Below are positions 37,601 to 44,790 of a DNA stretch of 49,093 nt, piece by piece. The first letter of the stretch is position 1. The number at the start of each line of letters is the position of its first letter. Made by a program: the position numbers and the translations under genes. Below the pieces are notes generated by a model. That model worked only from the letters and a program-made list of their open reading frames with translations. It ran no database searches and was not told the DNA's origin. This stretch comes from a virus. The stretch is from positions 1 through 49,093 of the IMG/VR virus record IMGVR_UViG_3300032235_000849; one strand, 5' to 3'.

Positions 37601-37668
37601 GTCTTGTTAACCTTTACTAATGATCCTCCTTTAGAAGAAGGCAAAAACTTTTGAGTATTGATTGCCAT
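34630..37668 (-). CDS. Tail protein with SleB-like and M23 peptidoglycan hydrolase domains
   Basis: A 1012-residue protein. Residues ~105-165 and ~280-355 are hydrophobic, and Gly/Arg-rich low-complexity segments lie between and after them. Residues ~590-740 resemble a SleB/CwlJ-type cell-wall hydrolase with candidate catalytic Glu602 in IASLESGTPQGRADVAQSIY. Residues ~785-895 form an M23 (LytM) metallopeptidase with the complete zinc set: His798-x3-Asp802 in GHAGVDV and His881-x-His883 in THLHFE. The C-terminus carries MLGEKGKEFVIDADSTAAI, similar to the motif in the tape-measure-like neighbour. It probably enters with the tail tip and opens host peptidoglycan, replacing the lysozyme absent from gp5. 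The ATG at 37668 lies 4 bases from the previous stop. Confidence 0.8.
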   Translation of the reverse strand: MAINTQKFLPSSKGGSLVKVNKTLIKGSSSVAVGDKSIKNLSIVRVKAIEVDSILKGTLAAEKKKLTESKKQDSSKRREKIEEKLETKPKVESDKVKMPSLPRMGFLDWVKNFIGNIILGYFAVRLVDHLPKIIPIVKFLGQATDFVLGVGGKLLDGLVTFIDWGYKAYDATRGFVKNLFGNDGVKQFEQLSGLLNQFLNLALIAGMSAAGSVGRGGKGRGGSVGSRPRPGTNGRPRVTTSGGGLSGGVDIRNPLRQRPKVTMGRGGNKALLSSVRPFLKRIPLPIVGALVNFGLSVALGEDPGRAAFRAIGAGLLGAVGAAAGTVVPVAGNFIGGLIGGVAGDAIGGVLYDFFFGSGMPSGKGKTVKKAGGGATRGGRPQRGVKRTVSKRGRYRRRLTPQKPGDVEANSPGADVGGEKKLFDLFPDPFKMFQKAADVMNPFKVIQKAGQNLGDSDYFGPILAITSKILLGQKPTQQDYKNVGLGINMLVAKGIDDGKLKGGLAAFAEGGFVDPKTLDAISQGGDISDWVAKSFKDTTETNAQKTLREIQENLRLKKDQGVNQDKGIDQQPPDPNLGVDGGGFNVTGGNADFWSLVAIASLESGTPQGRADVAQSIYNRLASGIYSGNTIKELIVSGNGRQYQPVGRAVREFRSISDKQSAINAVMVANKLSRVQAEKFINDTASAVQNKELQKSASQFVGGRTDFWAQGLTPPSNGLGYVVRHGHRFGWFVGPAAIAYGRKNPGPAKAPQLGDIVVMGGDSGGMVSVKGGKAFPLPKGMIGTGPGQVYGAPRGYGGHAGVDVVEKPPWGGNPRLPIVAYSGGKVLSEKFVPNDPYLSGLMIDHGGVQTRYLHATPNVRPGQTVQPGQKIGNLLNLGNQTHLHFEAYKGSQRLNPTGMLRAAYEKGGMTLGGPHLAMLGEKGKEFVIDADSTAAIEQTFPGFLGAINTAKYDQAINVLSNFASYEYGSEQVVVIADMPSGSYLADSDDTGSGGPIYVGGDETDPFESLYQGG

Positions 37669-37672
37669 TTAC

Positions 37673-40216
37673 TTAGATGTGAATTCCAAATATGTTGATT
37701 TTGGGTTTACTTCCCTTAGTAGATGCACTAAAACTTGGTGGTTTTGAAGCAGCAGGGCGATTGTAAACAGAGGAAGGTTTGTTTTTGTTTGAAGATTGTG
37801 GATATGTGTATATAACCGATGGTTTTGATGGGGGTTTAACAGGTTTAACACCAGCATTTTTGGGACGAGCAAACCTTGATTGATATGGTCCAGATTGTTT
37901 TCTTCTTGGATCATTAGGTTTATACATTGTCGCTGGACCAATATTTTTCTTTTGAGATTCTTTAGGTTTTCCAGATATGCCCAACATCCCACCAAGCAAT
38001 GTTTTACTTGCAGAAAGACCCCAAGATTCTGCCGCAGTTCTCTTTCCACCAAGAATCATATCAACATCACCCTTTCCTTTAAGGGGATTTAACTGGTGAA
38101 GTGCTTGAAGTCTTTGTTGTGTACTTTTACCACCACCAAACAAAACACTCATAGGGTCTTTCATTTTATCAAAATCATACTGATCTTCAATACGATATCC
38201 ACCTCCTTGTTTTTTATTTCTACCATACGCCCAAAACTGCCCAAGAATATTTTTGGCATTTTCGGCATTTTCAGTCATCTTTCCATTTTCTGCATAATCA
38301 GCATACTGAACTCGTATTCCACCTTGTTTAAATTTTTTAAGAAAACTTCGTTGAGTATCGACTGCATTATTCCATTCACTCCTATCTTGCCCAGGTTTTG
38401 GTGGATTTTGAAGTAGAGTATTTAATTTTTGTTGCTCTATTCTAATTTGTTGCGCAGTTCTTTTCTTTGCTCTCTGAATTGCTTTTTGCAGTTCTCTCTC
38501 AGATTCTCCACCTAAATCCATTTCACTTATTGGTCCACCAAATCCACCAAGCATCTGTTTGGCATATATTGAACCAGCATCTTTATAAGTTGCTGCTCCA
38601 GGACCAGTAAGTTTTTCATAAATTTCCTGGAACATATTTTTTTGACTACCTCCAGGTTTAGTCTTGACACCTTGAGGTTTAGATTTTGGAGATGGGACAT
38701 TTGGAGTTTTTATTCCCATATTGTTAGCAATTCTGGCAACTGCACCTATAGGATCAGTCATCAAGGATCCGGTAGAACCACCTGACGAAAAAGTCGCTTT
38801 TGGTGTGGGGGAGGGAATCGTAGGAAATCCCCAAGTAGATTGTTTACCAGGATCTGCGCCAAACTTAAACTTTATGAACCTACTTATAGCATCTATAGGA
38901 TCTTTGGAAAAAGGAGTGTTTGATCTACCAACCATACCACCACCAGCAGCATAAGTAGTCCCACTCATAACTTTTGGTTTATTAGTTCCTCCCCCTGCTG
39001 CATTCATTGCCTCAAGAGTATCAACCCCATACTTTGAGACGGCGCCGCGAGACATAACAAATTCACCATCACTAAGCATTGCAGGGACTTTATCTACACC
39101 TTTCTCTCCACTTACAAATCCACTTGCTAATCCACCACCACTAAATCCATATGACTTAGTTTTGCCCGTTTGCAAATAAGAAACTTGTTCGTCAATTTCA
39201 GAACCTTTTCCTTGAAGTTTCTCAAAGAAATTTAAGTTTGCCTTTTGTTGCTGAAGAGACTTTATCTTATCTTCTTTACTTCCAGGTTGTTTTGATGTTT
39301 GTCTTTCTTGTTGATTAACAGTTCCTGGGAACATTGCAGGAACTGTCGCACCTGCAGTAAAAAGTCCTAACCCAATACCAACAGGACTTTTAATAAATTT
39401 AAGAAGTTGTGGTATAGCAACTTTTCCAATCTGGAATATAAACCTACCAACAAGACCTACTGTTCCTCTAATTAATTTGCCAAAACTTGTTCCAAATAAA
39501 ATGTAGGATCCAAGTAGGGCAGGCCACCAATCTTTAACGAAACGAATGATTGATTTAACCTTACTTGCATTTGTAGGATCACCTAACCACTCGACAAGTT
39601 TATATACAATTCTTCCCATTATAACAGTGGTAAAGAATTGAATGATTCTATCAAGTAAAGATTTTACTGGTGCTATTATTTTTTCTGCTACCTTTTTTAA
39701 TCCTTCAAATCTTTTTTCTAATTTACTCTCGGCAAGTCCTCTTTTTTCTTTCTCTGTTTTTCTTTTATCGTAAGCAGTTGAATCATCCGCTACTTTCTTT
39801 TGTTGCCTTAAAGTTTCTACTATAGAAACAAATGAAGAAGTTATTGCAGATATATTATCTTCTAAAGATTTTTTTAAAGGAGATTTTGCAATTGCCTGCG
39901 AGGGCAAAAGTCCTTTTATTGGACTATCGCCTATAAGTTTTCCTTTAATATTTCCAACATTAAAAGAAGATGCAGATATTTTTTTCTTTTTAACTTCAAA
40001 TCTACCACTATCTTTTTTGCTCTTAACTCTTTTAAATTCATCGGTTAAGAGCATAACTTCTTCAGTAGGAATTGTTTTTTTGGTCATCCTACTTTTGACC
40101 ATTGCCTCTTTAAGAAGAGTCAAGTAAGTTTCATAATCAAGGTCAAAAACATCCTCAATCCCAATGAGATTCAGTATCCTGCTATCAATTTCCTCTTTTT
40201 GATTAGAAATGGGCAT
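37673..40216 (-). CDS. Tape-measure-like tail protein
   Basis: An 847-residue protein. The first ~180 residues are charged and helical. A hydrophobic stretch ~185-300 (FFTTVIMGRIVYKLVEW, WWPALLGSYILFGT, GIGLGLFTAGATVPAMFP) could span or insert into a membrane. Residues ~375-410 hold DKVPAMLSDGEFVMSRGAV and GVDTLEAMNAAGGG, a signature seen in many phage tape-measure proteins. The rest is Gly/Pro/Lys-rich. It follows gp26 and the gp51-position gene, where T4 has gp27-gp29, so it may fill the gp29 (tail length) role. It overlaps the upstream gene by 14 bases. The exact T4 equivalent is uncertain. Confidence 0.65.
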   Translation of the reverse strand: MPISNQKEEIDSRILNLIGIEDVFDLDYETYLTLLKEAMVKSRMTKKTIPTEEVMLLTDEFKRVKSKKDSGRFEVKKKKISASSFNVGNIKGKLIGDSPIKGLLPSQAIAKSPLKKSLEDNISAITSSFVSIVETLRQQKKVADDSTAYDKRKTEKEKRGLAESKLEKRFEGLKKVAEKIIAPVKSLLDRIIQFFTTVIMGRIVYKLVEWLGDPTNASKVKSIIRFVKDWWPALLGSYILFGTSFGKLIRGTVGLVGRFIFQIGKVAIPQLLKFIKSPVGIGLGLFTAGATVPAMFPGTVNQQERQTSKQPGSKEDKIKSLQQQKANLNFFEKLQGKGSEIDEQVSYLQTGKTKSYGFSGGGLASGFVSGEKGVDKVPAMLSDGEFVMSRGAVSKYGVDTLEAMNAAGGGTNKPKVMSGTTYAAGGGMVGRSNTPFSKDPIDAISRFIKFKFGADPGKQSTWGFPTIPSPTPKATFSSGGSTGSLMTDPIGAVARIANNMGIKTPNVPSPKSKPQGVKTKPGGSQKNMFQEIYEKLTGPGAATYKDAGSIYAKQMLGGFGGPISEMDLGGESERELQKAIQRAKKRTAQQIRIEQQKLNTLLQNPPKPGQDRSEWNNAVDTQRSFLKKFKQGGIRVQYADYAENGKMTENAENAKNILGQFWAYGRNKKQGGGYRIEDQYDFDKMKDPMSVLFGGGKSTQQRLQALHQLNPLKGKGDVDMILGGKRTAAESWGLSASKTLLGGMLGISGKPKESQKKNIGPATMYKPNDPRRKQSGPYQSRFARPKNAGVKPVKPPSKPSVIYTYPQSSNKNKPSSVYNRPAASKPPSFSASTKGSKPKINIFGIHI

Positions 40217-40397
40217 TGGTCATCTGCTGTTTTTGTTTTAACTCTTCTTCTTCAAGATGATGTTGTAATAATGTAACGTATATGTCCCTTTCCCAAGGAA
40301 TCATATTTTCGATTTCCCATAATGAATATTTATGGTATTGCATCAGAGAAAAATTAAGTTTGAAATAATTTTCAAGGTCCATATGGACCATACTCAC
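40203..40397 (-). CDS. Small baseplate hub assembly protein, gp51 position
   Basis: A 64-residue protein (55-59 with later starts) with MQYHKYSLWEIENMIPWERD and a terminal acidic helix LLQHHLEEEELKQKQQ. The GTG at 40397 overlaps the gp26 stop as GTGA; in-frame ATGs lie at 40391 and 40382. In T4, gp51 follows gp26, and cyanophages often have a similarly small gene here. Sequence similarity to T4 gp51 is not obvious, so only the position supports it. The composition also fits a small tail-assembly chaperone. Confidence 0.55.
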   Translation of the reverse strand: MSMVHMDLENYFKLNFSLMQYHKYSLWEIENMIPWERDIYVTLLQHHLEEEELKQKQQMTNAHF

Positions 40398-41113
40398 GTG
40401 AAAAAAGATGCTAACCCTTCTAAAACAACTTCACTTTCAACTTCAGTAACTGGATTCTTAACTTTAATTTTATGAGAAAGTTTAGGCATTGTTTCAAAGA
40501 ACTTTTCAATATCTTTGAACTGAGAAGAATTCATTGATTCTAAAAAGTCTGCCATTTCTTTTTTAGTTACGTCTGCGGCAGTCCAAACTTCTTCTTCAGT
40601 AAAAATTTTATCAATACAAGATGCAATCAATTCAAACGATTGATCCATTGCATTTTTATCACTGAAATCAAAATTACTCTTAATAAACTGATCTAAAGAT
40701 GGATACTTCATTTCCATCATAATAGAATCATCAAGTTTGATTCTATTTGAATGCTCTTCATTTTTTTGAACTTTAATGTCATCCAGATTAATTGTTACTG
40801 GAACTTGAGTCTCACCGTCATCAGGGCAGATAATATTAACTTCAAGTTCTTCCCCAACAGACTTGCCACGAATATTCAAGAACAAATATTCAATATCAAA
40901 AGTAGGAAGAGATTCTACTTTAATATTTTTGGTAAGAATACAACTTTTGATAACTGTTTTAATTGCTGTTGTAATTTGCTTCGTATCTTCACTTTCTAAA
41001 GCAATTACAAGTAGCTTTTCTTCTTTAACAAGAAATGGTCTGTACTGAATTGTTTGTCCAGTTGAGGGCAATTCAAGTTCATAAGTTGGTGTAGAAATCT
41101 TCGGTAAAGGCAT
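40394..41113 (-). CDS. 26: Baseplate hub protein gp26
   Basis: A 239-residue member of the T4 baseplate gp26 family (Pfam T4_baseplate type). The N-terminus PLPKISTPTYELELPSTGQ and YRPFLVKEEKLLVIALES are typical. A mid-region VNIICPDDGETQVPVTINLD and helical FELIASCIDKIFTEEEV follow, with a C-terminal MSHKIKVKNP-like strand and a short LEGLASFF end. It contributes to assembly of the central hub. A GCTAAATA element lies 28 bases upstream. It is the first gene of the leftward hub operon. Confidence 0.8.
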   Translation of the reverse strand: MPLPKISTPTYELELPSTGQTIQYRPFLVKEEKLLVIALESEDTKQITTAIKTVIKSCILTKNIKVESLPTFDIEYLFLNIRGKSVGEELEVNIICPDDGETQVPVTINLDDIKVQKNEEHSNRIKLDDSIMMEMKYPSLDQFIKSNFDFSDKNAMDQSFELIASCIDKIFTEEEVWTAADVTKKEMADFLESMNSSQFKDIEKFFETMPKLSHKIKVKNPVTEVESEVVLEGLASFFT

Positions 41114-41140
41114 AATATCCTATAGAACTTCAGGTGTGAT

Positions 41141-41148
41141 TATTTAGC
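41141..41148 (-). promoter_or_regulatory. Possible variant late promoter, GCTAAATA
   Basis: It deviates from NATAAATA at the second position but sits 28 bases before the gp26 ATG, in the 27-34 base window shown by the consensus late promoters here. Confidence 0.4.
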
Positions 41149-41205
41149 GTGCATGGACAGAAGAGAAAGTGTCCACTCAACTCCAAACAACTCACAAACA
41201 CGTAC

Positions 41206-41211
41206 TATAAT
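41206..41211 (+). promoter_or_regulatory. Possible -10 box (TATAAT) for the small membrane-protein cassette
   Basis: A perfect TATAAT lies 21 bases before the ATG at 41233, but no convincing -35 box is 16-18 bases upstream. The gene pair nevertheless needs its own rightward promoter because both flanking genes point left. Confidence 0.4.
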
Positions 41212-41232
41212 AACTACAGTTCAAACAAATCA

Positions 41233-41478
41233 ATGAAAGGACTTCTCAACTTCTATCTTGCATCTGCACTCTCTGTAACGACCGCAGCAACTGGTGCTTG
41301 CTTTGTCTGGTATGTTCAGGAGTATGATGCGGCGTATAAGTACCACAAAGTTGCTCCAGAAGTTTCTCAAATCCACCGCAACAACTCTCTGTGGTTGGGT
41401 TTGTGGGGAGGAATTTACGGTCTCACTGGTGTAGTAAGTGCTATTGGTTTGTCTAAGGGTCTTAAAAAAGATCAATGA
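41233..41478 (+). CDS. Small membrane protein (81 residues)
   Basis: The ATG at 41233 has a downstream protein that begins MKGLLNFYLASALSVTTAAT and contains two hydrophobic segments, ~3-25 and ~52-72 (LWLGLWGGIYGLTGVVSAIG), joined by a polar loop with several His and Tyr. A basic KGLKKDQ tail ends it. An upstream in-frame ATG at 41149 would add 28 unconvincing residues. I do not recognise the family. It is alone on the plus strand between gp26 and gp54, coupled by an ATGA overlap to a 37-residue peptide, and followed by a terminator. A host-membrane role is inferred. Confidence 0.6.
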   Translation: MKGLLNFYLASALSVTTAATGACFVWYVQEYDAAYKYHKVAPEVSQIHRNNSLWLGLWGGIYGLTGVVSAIGLSKGLKKDQ

Positions 41479-41588
41479 AAACTCTCATCATCTCATTATT
41501 ATTAATTCCATTTTTAGTCATTGGCGGAAGCACTGTTCTATTTGCAGTTCTTCAAAACGCAAAGGTAGAACTTCCAACTCCAAACTGA
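41475..41588 (+). CDS. Tiny membrane peptide (37 residues)
   Basis: The ATG at 41475 overlaps the stop of the 81-codon gene (ATGA). It encodes MKTLIISLLLIPFLVIGGST followed by VLFAVLQNAKVELPTPN: one strong transmembrane helix with a short polar C-terminus. The TGA at 41588 is the start of the terminator stem. Translational coupling and placement support a real gene, although it is very short. Function unknown. Confidence 0.55.
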   Translation: MKTLIISLLLIPFLVIGGSTVLFAVLQNAKVELPTPN

Positions 41589-41612
41589 GGGTCTTAATGA
41601 CCCTCTTTTTTT
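41587..41612 (+). terminator. Intrinsic terminator of the membrane-protein cassette
   Basis: GAGGGTC and GACCCTC form a perfect 7-bp stem with a TTAAT loop, followed by seven T residues. It ends rightward transcription before it can run into the leftward gp54 gene. Confidence 0.9.
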
Positions 41613-41617
41613 ATGTC

Positions 41618-42535
41618 TTATTGATAGGGTGATATTGGTCCAACATTCCTACCAACATAAGGAAGACCAGACTCAACTTGAGTTTGGTTTGCATTTACCG
41701 CACCAATTATCTCTTCACCCTCAAAAACTTGAAGAGAATTGCCAGAAGATAATGCATTTTGAATACCCAAACCACCAGTAGCATCTATACCAAATTGTGA
41801 ATTAGCAAATTGATCATAAGCAGAAACATTAAATCCTGCTTGCTCCAATGGATTATTTAATGATGATTGTGAATTTTGAACATCGGGAGGTGGAGCAGAA
41901 CCATTTAGATTTTCAACATAATATCTTGAATAGGTAAAAGAGACGGTGCATTTTAACAAAGAAGATGAATCATAAGATATTGGCATAGATGATATACTAA
42001 TAGGATATGCCTTTAAAAAAGTATATGTTAGTCGTGACTGGTAATCCCTCTCAAACTTGGTAATAGAAAATTGAGTTTGATATTCTTCTGGATATCTAAC
42101 ACTATAAAAAAAGTTTGGAGATACTAATCCGTTAGGTCCACCTTGTCTGCCACTGATACTTTCATTCATAATATACTTAATCCAGGTTTCAAAAAATCTA
42201 ATCACAGTATATCTTGTATCAACATAAAAAGTTAAATCAATCCTATCATCATAAATTCTACGATATGCGTGCCTTTCTGTGACGCCAGTATAATCATTAT
42301 TAATTTCAAGAGTTGCTAAACTTGATCCAGGTAATGTTGCTTCGCTACACGCAAGTTGAAGATTAGATTGTTCCGCAGAAAAATTTATACCATTTTTTGA
42401 CATTATCTTACTAAAGTCACCAGCATCACCATTAGGTATTGAAAGATACAACTCATAATGAGAAGTTAATGCTGGTTGCAGCAAAGAACTTTTGATTTGA
42501 AATATGCTTCTTTCTTTTGGCTTTGGTGCTGCCAT
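41618..42535 (-). CDS. 54: Baseplate tail-tube initiator gp54-like
   Basis: A 305-residue protein with the tail-tube fold pattern shared by gp19 and gp54: PALTSHYELYLSIPNGD, AEQSNLQLACSEATLPGSSL, RRIYDDRIDLTFYVDTRYT, RFFETWIKYIMNE, then YPISISSMPISYDSSSLLKC and VSFTYSRYYVE. A ~90-residue polar tail rich in Asn, Gln, Ser and Gly is unlike a tube protein and fits the gp54 role of docking to gp48. It stands between the small cassette and gp4. Only 42 bases separate it from the divergent gp4, with the gp4 late promoter in between. No clear late promoter was found for gp54 itself. Confidence 0.8.
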   Translation of the reverse strand: MAAPKPKERSIFQIKSSLLQPALTSHYELYLSIPNGDAGDFSKIMSKNGINFSAEQSNLQLACSEATLPGSSLATLEINNDYTGVTERHAYRRIYDDRIDLTFYVDTRYTVIRFFETWIKYIMNESISGRQGGPNGLVSPNFFYSVRYPEEYQTQFSITKFERDYQSRLTYTFLKAYPISISSMPISYDSSSLLKCTVSFTYSRYYVENLNGSAPPPDVQNSQSSLNNPLEQAGFNVSAYDQFANSQFGIDATGGLGIQNALSSGNSLQVFEGEEIIGAVNANQTQVESGLPYVGRNVGPISPYQ

Positions 42536-42536
42536 C

Positions 42537-42544
42537 TATAAATA
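42537..42544 (+). promoter_or_regulatory. T4-type late promoter, perfect TATAAATA
   Basis: An exact TATAAATA on the plus strand, 33 bases before the gp4 ATG at 42578. It should drive gp4, the 128-codon gene, gp48 and gp53. Confidence 0.8.
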
Positions 42545-42577
42545 ATTTTTGACATTGTATATTATGTAGTAAGGATA

Positions 42578-43021
42578 ATGGGAGAAAGTATCAAGAGCAA
42601 ATACAAACCATCATATCCTCAGAAATACATTGGCGATCCCAATAACATTATATGTAGAAGTAGTTGGGAGCGAAGGTTTTGTCATTGGTGCGACTTGAAT
42701 GAAAATATTATCGCTTGGGGGAGTGAAGAAATTCGCATCAAATACTATGATCCAGTAAAGCAGAAAGTAAGAAACTACTTTCCAGATTTCATCATTAAAG
42801 TTAGAGAGCAATCTGGAGATATCAAAAAATATATTATCGAAATTAAACCAAAAAAAGAAACAGTTGCACCAAAACCAAGATCAAGAACTACCAAGTCTTA
42901 TCTTCACGAAGTTTATACATATGCAACTAACCAAGCAAAATGGAAAGCAGCACAGGAATTTTGTAATGATAATATGATAGGATTTAAGATCATTACAGAA
43001 CAAGAACTAGGTATCAAATAA
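42578..43021 (+). CDS. 4: Head completion protein gp4 (nuclease-like)
   Basis: A 147-residue homologue of the T4 gp4/50 head completion protein. It has the pattern of a small TnsA-like PD-(D/E)xK nuclease: SSWERRFCHWCDLN with Glu31, a WGSEEIRIKYYDP strand, YFPDF with Asp70, and YIIEIKPKKE with Glu88 and Lys90. The C-terminal helix AKWKAAQEFCNDNMIGFKII closes the domain. The protein is thought to complete the head before tail joining, possibly trimming DNA ends. SD AAGGA is close to the ATG. The stop overlaps the next ATG (TAATG). Confidence 0.85.
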   Translation: MGESIKSKYKPSYPQKYIGDPNNIICRSSWERRFCHWCDLNENIIAWGSEEIRIKYYDPVKQKVRNYFPDFIIKVREQSGDIKKYIIEIKPKKETVAPKPRSRTTKSYLHEVYTYATNQAKWKAAQEFCNDNMIGFKIITEQELGIK

Positions 43022-43407
43022 TGGCAGAAGGTTTTGGTAAGTATACTACAATTCCGCCAAGGATGAGAGAGTTGAAAAAAAGAATTGATGCTGCTGGTAC
43101 ATATGATCCAGAAGATCTAATGTTGATTATTATGGATGTATTAAAGAAAGAAGCATTATATCCAGAAGTAGGAAAATTTTATACTTTTGTTTATAACGCA
43201 AAAACGCCAGGATTAGAATATGATCAACATCCATTAATTGCTTGTACCTCATTAGAAAAATGGGGATTTAAGGGAATAAATTTTCATTGGAGAAAAGGAA
43301 GACAATATACTTGGGAAGAAGTTGCAGGTAAACTTTACGTTGTAAAATATGAAGAACTTGATGAAATGCTTTCTATACCTTATGCAAAATTCCGTCTAAA
43401 TAAATAA
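43021..43407 (+). CDS. Conserved hypothetical protein between gp4 and gp48
   Basis: A 128-residue soluble protein (TTIPPRMRELKKRIDAAGTY, VLKKEALYPEVGKFYTFVYN, then NFHWRKGRQYTWEEVAGKLY). Alternating strands and helices suggest a compact alpha/beta fold. I recognise no catalytic signature. One-base TAATG overlap with gp4 means it is translated with it. Its place in a head/baseplate gene row suggests a virion or assembly role. The stop lies inside the AATAAATA element for gp48. Confidence 0.6.
   Translation: MAEGFGKYTTIPPRMRELKKRIDAAGTYDPEDLMLIIMDVLKKEALYPEVGKFYTFVYNAKTPGLEYDQHPLIACTSLEKWGFKGINFHWRKGRQYTWEEVAGKLYVVKYEELDEMLSIPYAKFRLNK
43399..43406 (+). promoter_or_regulatory. Possible late promoter, AATAAATA
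   Basis: Matches NATAAATA on the plus strand at the end of the preceding gene, about 79 bases before the gp48 ATG. The spacing is longer than at other late promoters, so confidence is moderate. Confidence 0.4.
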
Positions 43408-43484
43408 AAACCCCTCTCATAAATGTCTCATACTCTACAAAAAATTGAGATGAATGTACCCAATATTGATGGGAGGATTTTTTG

Positions 43485-44789
43485 ATGGCAGGAACTTACG
43501 GGGAACCTGGGAAAAATCCTTTTGCCTTAAAAGGTATTGCTGGAGTTCTTTCTCCAGTTGTAAATGCAGAAACTGGAGTAACTCAAATTTACAGACAGGG
43601 TGCTGCTTTACAATTCCAAAGTTTAGGAACTTATAATCCCTCAACAGGAAAATTTACACCAGATCCAAATGCCGGCAATTTAACTCAAAATGAAATAAAA
43701 GCGTTATCCAGTACGGAAGGAATTAATAATATTAAAAATGCAGCAAAGACTACAACAATACAAGGAGTAAAAGCGGGTGGAGGAACTGACGCAGAAGCGC
43801 AAGCAAAAGCTAATAAATTAATATCCCCAAATAGTGCATCAAATCCAGGAGGTCAACCAGGTCAAGGTGGAAATTCATCACAAGATGCAGAAAAAGATTT
43901 AAACGATCTAAAAGAAGGGACAAGATATAAAAAAGGACAGTTTAGAGAAGACTTAAGATATCCAGCAAATTTACAAATTCAACACCAAGATGTTATTGAA
44001 TTTAATATGCTAACTTATGAGAAAAGATCCTTTAGTGAAAGTGGAAATAATAATTTAGGATCTTTTCCAGAAAGAAGTGCTTACACATCGAGAATTATTG
44101 GAAAAGTTATCTTACCAATTCCAGGAGGAATTTCAGATACAAATGCAGTAACTTGGGGGAGTGATTCTCTACCCGCAGCAAAGAAAGCACTAGCAGACTT
44201 TGCAAGCAACATTATAACTGGAGGTGCTGAATCGGGAGCAAACACTGCAGAAAGACAAGCAGGACAAGTAAGTGCAAGTTCTGCAGAAATACAACAAGGA
44301 ATTGCCGCATATTTCACACAACAAGCAATAGGGGCATCGAACATTCTTTCAAGAACTCAAGGTGCAGTCCAAAATCCAAATATGGAATTGCTGTTCAGTG
44401 GTCCTTCTTTAAGACCTTTCAATTTTACATTCAAGTTATCAGCAAGAGGCGTAGATGATAGGGAGCAAATCAGGCAAATTATAAGGTTCTTCAAACAAGG
44501 AATGGCGGCTCAAAGAACTGCTTCGCAACTATTCCTAAAGGCACCCAACACTTTTAAAATAAGATATCTGCATAAAGCAAAAGATCATCCATATATTAAT
44601 TACATCAAAGAGTGTGCGTTACAATCATTTACAGTGAACTACACACCAGAAGGAAATTATATGACATTCGCTGATGGTTTAATGACTTCTTATGAAATCA
44701 CAATGCAATTCCAAGAACTTGAACCAATCTTTAATGATGACTATTCAAAACTCCCTGGTGGAAACTCAGACACCGTAATAGGATACTAA
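43485..44789 (+). CDS. 48: Baseplate tail-tube cap gp48
   Basis: A 434-residue protein. I start at the ATG at 43485, preceded by GGGAGG eight bases away, rather than the adjacent TTG. The N-terminus GTYGEPGKNPFALKGIAGVL and the C-terminal ~230 residues match gp48: SAYTSRIIGKVILPIPGGIS, a LLFSGPSLRPFNFTFKLSAR strand, DDREQIRQIIRFFKQGMAAQ, then YINYIKECALQSFTVNYTPE and YEITMQFQELEPIF. The middle is low-complexity. It caps the baseplate centre, from which tube polymerisation starts together with gp54. It ends one base before gp53. Confidence 0.85.
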   Translation: MAGTYGEPGKNPFALKGIAGVLSPVVNAETGVTQIYRQGAALQFQSLGTYNPSTGKFTPDPNAGNLTQNEIKALSSTEGINNIKNAAKTTTIQGVKAGGGTDAEAQAKANKLISPNSASNPGGQPGQGGNSSQDAEKDLNDLKEGTRYKKGQFREDLRYPANLQIQHQDVIEFNMLTYEKRSFSESGNNNLGSFPERSAYTSRIIGKVILPIPGGISDTNAVTWGSDSLPAAKKALADFASNIITGGAESGANTAERQAGQVSASSAEIQQGIAAYFTQQAIGASNILSRTQGAVQNPNMELLFSGPSLRPFNFTFKLSARGVDDREQIRQIIRFFKQGMAAQRTASQLFLKAPNTFKIRYLHKAKDHPYINYIKECALQSFTVNYTPEGNYMTFADGLMTSYEITMQFQELEPIFNDDYSKLPGGNSDTVIGY

Positions 44790-44790
44790 A

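Noticed and set aside
40327-40334. CATAAATA inside the gp51-position gene
   Set aside because: It is over 100 bases before the next start, within coding sequence, and may be chance in AT-rich DNA.
41149-41232. Upstream ATG extending the 81-residue membrane protein by 28 residues
   Set aside because: The added part is polar and unlike a leader, and it would place the TATAAT box inside the coding region.
42548-42576. TTGACA on the plus strand upstream of gp4
   Set aside because: No -10 box lies at 16-18 bases; the TATAAATA next to it explains gp4 expression better.
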